This document shows positions 59,638 through 64,000 of a stretch of DNA of 64,000 nt, piece after piece. Origin of the DNA: Caldilinea sp. CFX5. GTDB taxonomy: Bacteria > Chloroflexota > Anaerolineae > Caldilineales > Caldilineaceae. A program made the translations under genes and the position numbers. The DNA lies in assembly GCA_021405325.1 (NCBI GenBank), contig QWII01000077.1:1-64000 (forward strand), in the 5' to 3' direction. A model generated the notes under the pieces. It was not told the DNA's origin, did not search any database, and saw nothing but the letters and a program-made list of their open reading frames with translations. Each line of letters begins with the position of its first letter. Position 1 is the first letter of the stretch.

Positions 59638-59765
59638 GCGCATCGGTACAGGTACCGATTTCGATACCTATTTCCAGCAGAGTGGGCATAGGTAACTATA
59701 CCGATAGCGTCACTCTACACCGTTTGCAGGTGGCATGGAATCGGTTTTTACACAAAATTACACAA
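59638..59765 (-). promoter_or_regulatory. Shared regulon promoter with structured leader (locus 6)
   Basis: TACACAAAATTACACAA at 59749-59765; -10 block (minus GGTGTAGAGT) at the conserved distance; ATAGGTAACTATACCGATAG at about 59688-59707; two TACC(G/T)ATT units 12 bases apart (about 59652-59672) and GCGCATCGGTA (59638-59648). It drives the second cupin. The RNA could form ATCGGTA/TACCGAT and TACCTAT/ATAGGTA stems. Confidence 0.72.
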
Positions 59766-59825
59766 ACCGACAAAAGCATAGTGCTACACCCTTCTCTGCC
59801 CTCCTCTTGTCCAGTGTGGTAACAG

Positions 59826-60203
59826 TTACAGTGGTTCCACTGTAACGCGCGTACCTGTAAGCGTGAACGGTCCATTGAACTGATGATCGATCGGCTTGCC
59901 TTCCCGGTCGAATACGTCTGTCACCCCGTGGGCAATGAGGTGATTGCTGTCATCCAGGTGGATGGATCCGCGCACTCTTCCTTTCGCATTGTATTGACCT
60001 TGCTCGTTGGCGACGAAGCCCCAGAATGTCACCAAATAGGTGTTGCCGCTACCGCTCCAGACGCCAGGGTTTGTCTCTTTCAGGGAGTTAATGTCAAGAA
60101 AATTGCCATCGGCGAAGAAGGTGTACAAGCCATCAAACCCTTCGTTCATACCCTCCACTTTGATCTTGACCTGCCAGACGCCCACAATTGGTTGATTTTG
60201 CAT
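59826..60203 (-). CDS. Lipocalin-like small beta-barrel protein
   Basis: A 125-residue protein with a lipocalin-like pattern of beta-strands (PIVGVWQVKIKVEGMNEGFDGLYTFFADGNFLDINS; GVWSGSGNTYLVTFWGFV; FNGPFTLTGTRVTVEPL). The GVW opening is typical of small lipocalin-like domains. No signal peptide. AGGAG lies seven bases before the ATG. The specific family is not certain. A TACCTATT-repeat block without the TACACAAAAT site lies upstream at 60304-60342. Confidence 0.78.
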   Translation of the reverse strand: MQNQPIVGVWQVKIKVEGMNEGFDGLYTFFADGNFLDINSLKETNPGVWSGSGNTYLVTFWGFVANEQGQYNAKGRVRGSIHLDDSNHLIAHGVTDVFDREGKPIDHQFNGPFTLTGTRVTVEPL

Positions 60204-60303
60204 AATACGCTCCTGATTTGAATGGGTTGAACTAATGCGACGGGTGGTTGCGTGTAGTCATCTCTCACCTAGCCCTTGCCAGTTTACTGAATTCGCAGCG
60301 GCG

Positions 60304-60342
60304 GCGCATCGGTACGGATACCTATTTGTCTACCTATTTATG
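60304..60342 (-). promoter_or_regulatory. Leader repeat block without the direct-repeat site
   Basis: GCGCATCGGTA (60304-60314) followed by two TACCTATTT units 12 bases apart (about 60319-60338) matches the distal part of the leaders at 39.5, 57.9 and 59.6 kb. No TACACAAAAT repeat is present nearby, so it is a partial copy upstream of the lipocalin-like gene. Confidence 0.55.
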
Positions 60343-60417
60343 TTTTGCCCCCTACCTAGAGCGAACTAGGTATTGGCTGCAAACGCGGTCCCCCTTTGCC
60401 GCTTTTGCGCAAAATAA

Positions 60418-60455
60418 AAAAGAGGAAGGTGAGTAACTGCTCACCTTCCTCTTTT
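60418..60455. terminator. Rho-independent terminator of the LuxR-type STAND gene
   Basis: A perfect 16-bp stem (AAAAGAGGAAGGTGAG at 60418-60433 with 60440-60455) closes a six-base loop. On the minus strand it is followed by a T-run. It lies 27 bases past the 60482 gene stop. Confidence 0.88.
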
Positions 60456-60481
60456 GTGACTGTGTACGCGATAGAGTAGTT

Positions 60482-63070
60482 TTATCCGAGCCCGTGGTCG
60501 ATGGCAATGCGCGTGGCTGCTGCGCGCGAGGTCACGCCCAGTTTGCTAAAGATCGACGTCACATGCGCATTGACGGTCCGGCGGCTGATGACCAACTTGT
60601 CGGCAATCTCCGCATAGGGTAAGCCCTGCACCAACAAGCGCAGCACTTCGATTTCGCGCGCGGTCAAGCTGGCAGTGGAAAGGGGATGCGTTGACTCGAC
60701 GGCGCTCTCTGTGTTCGCCGGAACTGCCCCCGCTGACGCTTTGGGGATTGCCAAGGCGTATTCAATGGCCTGTTCCATGGACAGGGCTTGACCTTCCACC
60801 CAACACGCGGCGAATCTTTCTTCGCCTACCAGGGCGCGCACCGTAGCGATTGCGTGTTCCTGATCGGCCAGCGTAGTAAGCGTGTGATAGCTGGCGCCGC
60901 CGGTCACATGGCGCAGGATGGCAGCGACCGCCAACAGGCGTACGGCCCGTTCAGGCTGCCTTTGCCCCTGGGCGAGCGTTCCCAGGTGGTGGAAGATGAG
61001 TCCCATTCCCCCCTTGTCACCCAACTCACGCCCTAACAGCAGAGACTCGCGGTAAAGGGCGTCGGCCTCTTCCATCTCACCCTGACGTTGACGGATTTCG
61101 CCTAACAAGGTCAGTGCTTCCGCAATCAGCCACTTGTGCGCCGCAGCGCGCTGCAACACCAATGCCTGTGTAAAGTGAGCGCGGGCAGTCGCATTGTCGC
61201 CCTGTAGACCCGCAATAAATCCCAAGCCGCTAAAGGCGCTGGCGATGCCCCACGTGTCGTCTAACGCCTGAAAAAGCACAAGCTCCTCCTCGAATAACGT
61301 CCGGGCTGTCGCCCGATCCCCCTGACCGGCCACGGCAGAGGCCAGATTGTCCAGCGCCAACGCCAGATCCCACCGGCTATCCAGCACCCGGCACAAGGCT
61401 ACGCTCTCCTTACCGTAGCGTTGCGCGGTCACAAAATCGCTTTGGCAGTACGCCACCATGCACAACTCCCGTAAAGCAATCGCCAGCCCGTGTAGATCAC
61501 CGATTTTGCGCCAGTGCGCCGTACTCTCCTCAAGTTCGCTGCGGGCAATCGGGAAGTTGCCGTGCATTGCCGCCAGCAGCCCCGCCCCCCACAGCGCTTT
61601 TGCCCGCGCCGCGGTCGGCTCGGTGGCGCGTTGCAGGGTGGTCACCAACCACCCACGCACCTCACTGACGTGATTGCCAAAATGGGCGAACCAGGCCAGC
61701 GCCCCGGCCAACCGTACACCGATTTCTGACCGATCCTCAGCGGTCGCACTCCAGGCGAAAATGGCGCGCAGGTTATCCAGTTCGGCATTCAAGCGGGTTA
61801 GCCCTGGTTGGCGTCGTGGCCCCAGCAGGTCCGCCTCCGTTGCCTCCGCCAGGGCTAAGAAAAAACACGCATGATCGCGGCGGAGCATTTCTGCTTCAAC
61901 ACTGTGGATTAACTGCTCTAGAGCGTATTCATGGATGGTTTCCAACATGCTAAAACGTGCATCGCCCGCTGCTTCCACCTGGCGCACCAGGTTTTTACCG
62001 AGGAGTGAGGCGACCCCCGCTAGTGTATCGATTTTGCGATCACCATCCGCACTGCTGACGGCCTGGGCGGCTTCCAGGGTAAACCCGCCGACAAAGACCG
62101 CCAACCGTCGAAAGAGCGTCTGTTCGTCCGGTGTCAACAGGTCATAGCTCCAGGCAATTTCGTCGCGTAGGGTGCGTTGGCGGGTGGGCAGATCGTGAGA
62201 GCCGCCGGTGAGCAGGGTAAGGCGCTGGTTCAAACGCGCCAACAGGGCGGCTGGGGCGAACAATTTGATTCTGGCGGCAGCCAGTTCCAGCGCCAAGGGT
62301 AGCCCATCCAGAGCAATGCAGATCTGCGCCACCGCCGTGGCATTCTCTGGTGTGAGGGCAAAATCCGGTTTGACCGCCTTGGCCCGTTGGCAGAAGAGAT
62401 CGATGGCGGCGTATTCGCTTTGGCTGCCAGTAGTGAGCTGCTTGGCGTCAGGCAACGCCAAGGGCGCAACGGGAAATTCCTGTTCGCTGTAGAGATGCAG
62501 GGACGCGCGGCTGGTCACCAACACCTTGAGGCGCGGGCAGGCGGCCAACAGCGCGCTGACCAGCGGGGCCGCCGGCAAGATCTGCTCGAAGTTGTCCAGC
62601 ACAAGTAATAGTTGTTTGTCGCGTAGATACTCTTGCAGACTCTCCTGCATCGCGCGACCAGGTACTTCCCGCACACCCAATGTTTGGGCAATCGCCGAAG
62701 CAACCAGGTCAGGATCGCTGATTGGCGCCAGCGAGACAAAGTAGACACCATCGACAAAGTGATCCAGCAAGTTCGCTGCCACCTGCAACGCCAGCCGCGT
62801 CTTGCCGATGCCGCCGGGGCCAGTCAGCGTGAGCAGACCGACCTGTTCTTGTAACAACAGGTGTTGGATGGCAGCCACGTCATGGTCGCGCCCGATGAGC
62901 GCCGTGCGTGGCAGGGTGAGGTTGTTGTGAACCGCTGGCGCGGTAGCACGTGCGCCAGGGTTGCTGATGAGGGCGCGGTTTGTTTCACTGGGTGCACGGT
63001 GCGCTGCCGTTACGTGTGTTGTATCGACGCCCACGGTCGGCGGGTTGGTCTCAGGCTTGGCAGTTGTCAT
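60482..63070 (-). CDS. LuxR-type STAND ATPase transcriptional regulator
   Basis: An 862-residue regulator. A disordered N-terminus of about 55 residues is followed by a STAND/NB-ARC ATPase (GRDHDVAAI; Walker A TGPGGIGKTR near residue 82; Walker B LLLVLDNFEQI; VTSRASLHLYSEQEF; LDGLPLALELAAARI), TPR-like helices, and a C-terminal LuxR/NarL helix-turn-helix (LTAREIEVLRLLVQGLPYAEIADKLVISRRTVNAHVTSIFSKLGV). The ATPase resembles that of the XRE-STAND proteins, but DNA binding is at the opposite end. ATG at 63070 is chosen; a GTG at 63082 is possible. The signal is unknown. Confidence 0.93.
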   Translation of the reverse strand: MTTAKPETNPPTVGVDTTHVTAAHRAPSETNRALISNPGARATAPAVHNNLTLPRTALIGRDHDVAAIQHLLLQEQVGLLTLTGPGGIGKTRLALQVAANLLDHFVDGVYFVSLAPISDPDLVASAIAQTLGVREVPGRAMQESLQEYLRDKQLLLVLDNFEQILPAAPLVSALLAACPRLKVLVTSRASLHLYSEQEFPVAPLALPDAKQLTTGSQSEYAAIDLFCQRAKAVKPDFALTPENATAVAQICIALDGLPLALELAAARIKLFAPAALLARLNQRLTLLTGGSHDLPTRQRTLRDEIAWSYDLLTPDEQTLFRRLAVFVGGFTLEAAQAVSSADGDRKIDTLAGVASLLGKNLVRQVEAAGDARFSMLETIHEYALEQLIHSVEAEMLRRDHACFFLALAEATEADLLGPRRQPGLTRLNAELDNLRAIFAWSATAEDRSEIGVRLAGALAWFAHFGNHVSEVRGWLVTTLQRATEPTAARAKALWGAGLLAAMHGNFPIARSELEESTAHWRKIGDLHGLAIALRELCMVAYCQSDFVTAQRYGKESVALCRVLDSRWDLALALDNLASAVAGQGDRATARTLFEEELVLFQALDDTWGIASAFSGLGFIAGLQGDNATARAHFTQALVLQRAAAHKWLIAEALTLLGEIRQRQGEMEEADALYRESLLLGRELGDKGGMGLIFHHLGTLAQGQRQPERAVRLLAVAAILRHVTGGASYHTLTTLADQEHAIATVRALVGEERFAACWVEGQALSMEQAIEYALAIPKASAGAVPANTESAVESTHPLSTASLTAREIEVLRLLVQGLPYAEIADKLVISRRTVNAHVTSIFSKLGVTSRAAATRIAIDHGLG

Positions 63071-63148
63071 GAGCGGGATCACTAGACAAGGGAACTGGAG
63101 TGGGAAATGACGGTCTATGCCCTGTGCTTGCTAGAACCGATCAAGGTT

Positions 63149-63409
63149 TTACGTTGTTAACGCAAAGTCAGCCACCGGTACTTGCATTACGGCGACGGGT
63201 TGCAATTGTCCCGCCTGATCGGCTTGGAATAGTTTTTCTAAGGAACGAGCAACCTTTGCTTGAAAAAAGCGATGACCGTTTTCTTCACACTCCCGTACAG
63301 GGACAGAGCGTACTACCAGTAAATGGCCGCCATTCCAATCGCTGTAATCAATCACCTTTTCAATCAGGTTGCTGCCACAAATCGGGCAAAGCGCTTGTTC
63401 ATCTGTCAT
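63149..63409 (-). CDS. YgiT-type zinc-finger antitoxin
   Basis: An 86-residue protein with a CPICG..N zinc-binding start and the family pattern VRSVPVRECEENGHRFF (second Cys at ECEENG). This matches YgiT/MqsA-type zinc-finger domains found as antitoxin partners. It lies 28 bases downstream of a DUF4258 gene on the same strand, the usual toxin-then-antitoxin order. It probably binds the toxin and the operon's promoter. A DNA-binding C-terminal helix-turn-helix, present in full-length MqsA, is absent. Confidence 0.85.
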   Translation of the reverse strand: MTDEQALCPICGSNLIEKVIDYSDWNGGHLLVVRSVPVRECEENGHRFFQAKVARSLEKLFQADQAGQLQPVAVMQVPVADFALTT

Positions 63410-63437
63410 TATATCACCGTTGTACTACCCCATCCTA

Positions 63438-63752
63438 TTACTTCCGTCGGAAGCGATCTCTTGTCCATTGATCTTCGTCGGGAAAGTAGACAGTCACAAT
63501 CTTACTTTGTGGTGTTAATGAGCATACCACATGCAGGGACTCCCCTTTAGCTGTCGTGAAGCCCCAGAAAATACACTTGGGGAACGGGTCAGCATTTGCA
63601 TCACGCTCAATGATCTCCCCATCAATGATCACATTTTCCACATCTGCCAGAGAAATTCCACGTTGCCGCATCCGCTCAAAGGCGTGAACACTGATTTCAT
63701 AATCACCACGTTGAACTTTGGTACGGATTTCTTCAAAGTTCACTTTCGGCAT
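63438..63752 (-). CDS. DUF4258-domain toxin-like protein
   Basis: A 104-residue DUF4258 protein: YEISVHAFERMRQRGISLADVENVIIDGEIIERD is typical, followed by CIFWGFTTAKGESLHVVCSL and IVTVYFPDEDQW. DUF4258 proteins resemble RelE/BrnT-type RNase toxins and are commonly paired with YgiT antitoxins, as here. The ribosome site is weak. Toxicity is inferred from context. Confidence 0.85.
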   Translation of the reverse strand: MPKVNFEEIRTKVQRGDYEISVHAFERMRQRGISLADVENVIIDGEIIERDANADPFPKCIFWGFTTAKGESLHVVCSLTPQSKIVTVYFPDEDQWTRDRFRRK

Positions 63753-63854
63753 AACTCACACTATTGCCCTTGTCTTGGCGAGCTTTGGTTGACATGCTAC
63801 GATTGCAGCGTCGTAGCCAATTATACATGAGCTTTGGCCGAAGCACAAGATAAA

Positions 63855-64000
63855 TCAGACCAGACGCTGCTCCACCGCCAGCCGTGTCGCCATCGCCCGC
63901 GACGTGACCCCCAGCTTGCTATAGATCGAAGTCGCATGAGCATTGACCGTGCGTTTGCTCACGACCAGTTTGTCGGCAATCTGGGCGTAGGTCAATCCTT
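63855..64000 (-). CDS. LuxR-family regulator, 3' end only
   Basis: The last 48 or so codons of a minus-strand gene that continues beyond the window. The peptide (GLTYAQIADKLVVSKRTVNAH..SIYSKLGVTSRAMATRLAV) is a LuxR/NarL helix-turn-helix very similar to the end of the regulator at 60482, so it is probably another STAND-type LuxR regulator. Stop TGA is at 63855. Confidence 0.85.
   Translation of the reverse strand, partial: GLTYAQIADKLVVSKRTVNAHATSIYSKLGVTSRAMATRLAVEQRLV

Noticed and set aside
39540..59765. CRISPR array from repeated TACACAAAAT and TACCTATT motifs
   Set aside because: Copies are scattered singly at promoters with fixed relation to -10 boxes; there are no regular spacers and no cas genes.
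50653..60203. Integrated phage or genomic island
   Set aside because: No integrase, tRNA attachment site or phage structural genes were seen; duplication and small repeats explain the structure better.

Overview
The window looks like a chromosome segment from a Chloroflexota bacterium, probably an Anaerolineae/Caldilineae-type lineage. This is inference. It rests on moderately GC-rich coding DNA, several large STAND-ATPase regulators with TPR tails, secreted proteins ending in a (Y/F)LPL(I/V)-type tail, Tat-type sugar-binding lipoproteins, and dense palindromic repeats. No rRNA, tRNA, CRISPR array or complete transposase was seen.

Layout. 0-3.5 kb: a DUF3445 haem demethylase-like gene, an orphan Phd antitoxin and a secreted Met/Thr/Asp-rich low-complexity protein. 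3.6-13 kb: one minus-strand carbohydrate operon (binding protein, two permeases, a large FtsX-type permease, two TIM-barrel isomerases, a Gfo/Idh/MocA dehydrogenase). 13-22 kb: a secreted multi-domain protein, a FAD oxidoreductase/B12-radical SAM pair, the scar of a deleted second sugar transporter, a DUF1016 nuclease, an M42 peptidase and a DUF3307 protein. 22-32.8 kb: a Crp/Fnr regulator, a secreted zinc metalloprotease, a giant cyclase-ATPase-TPR protein, a tandem shikimate-kinase-like protein and an amber-interrupted GNAT pseudogene. 32.9-39.5 kb: a 1430-residue multicopper oxidase, a double-cupredoxin lipoprotein and a thioredoxin-like lipoprotein, probably one copper-redox operon. 39.8-50.6 kb: two paralogous XRE-STAND regulators around two methyltransferases, a kinase-like fusion, a 5'-truncated glycosyltransferase and a DUF1572 protein. 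50.6-60.2 kb: sulfotransferase, S41 peptidase, and a partly duplicated set of small proteins (two NTF2/SnoaL-like, two near-identical cupins, a secreted beta-propeller, a frameshifted secreted protein, a lipocalin-like protein). 60.5-64 kb: a LuxR-type STAND regulator, a DUF4258/YgiT toxin-antitoxin pair, and the 3' end of another LuxR regulator.

The most interesting structure is a shared promoter. Two 10-bp direct repeats (core TACACAAAATTACACAA on the plus strand) lie at a fixed distance from a weak -10 box (TAGAGT-like) at six loci, with a seventh degenerate copy. Each reads into a minus-strand gene. At two loci (39.65 and 47.77 kb) the site sits between the target and a divergent XRE-STAND regulator. 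After the promoter comes either a leader reading frame whose ATG is 7 nt past the -10 box, or a 5'UTR-like block built from TACCTATT/ATAGGTA and TACCGAT/ATCGGTA repeats. I infer an unrecognised regulon joining the copper-oxidase operon, the DUF1572 gene and the 53-60 kb small proteins.

The window is also rich in palindromic repeats. They include a MITE-like family with CACTACAACGGAT ends (three copies), hairpins with an invariant TGAGCYTGTCGAA loop (two lie in frame inside the multicopper oxidase), and a 133-bp insertion with a 9-bp target duplication, revealed by comparing the two duplicated blocks.
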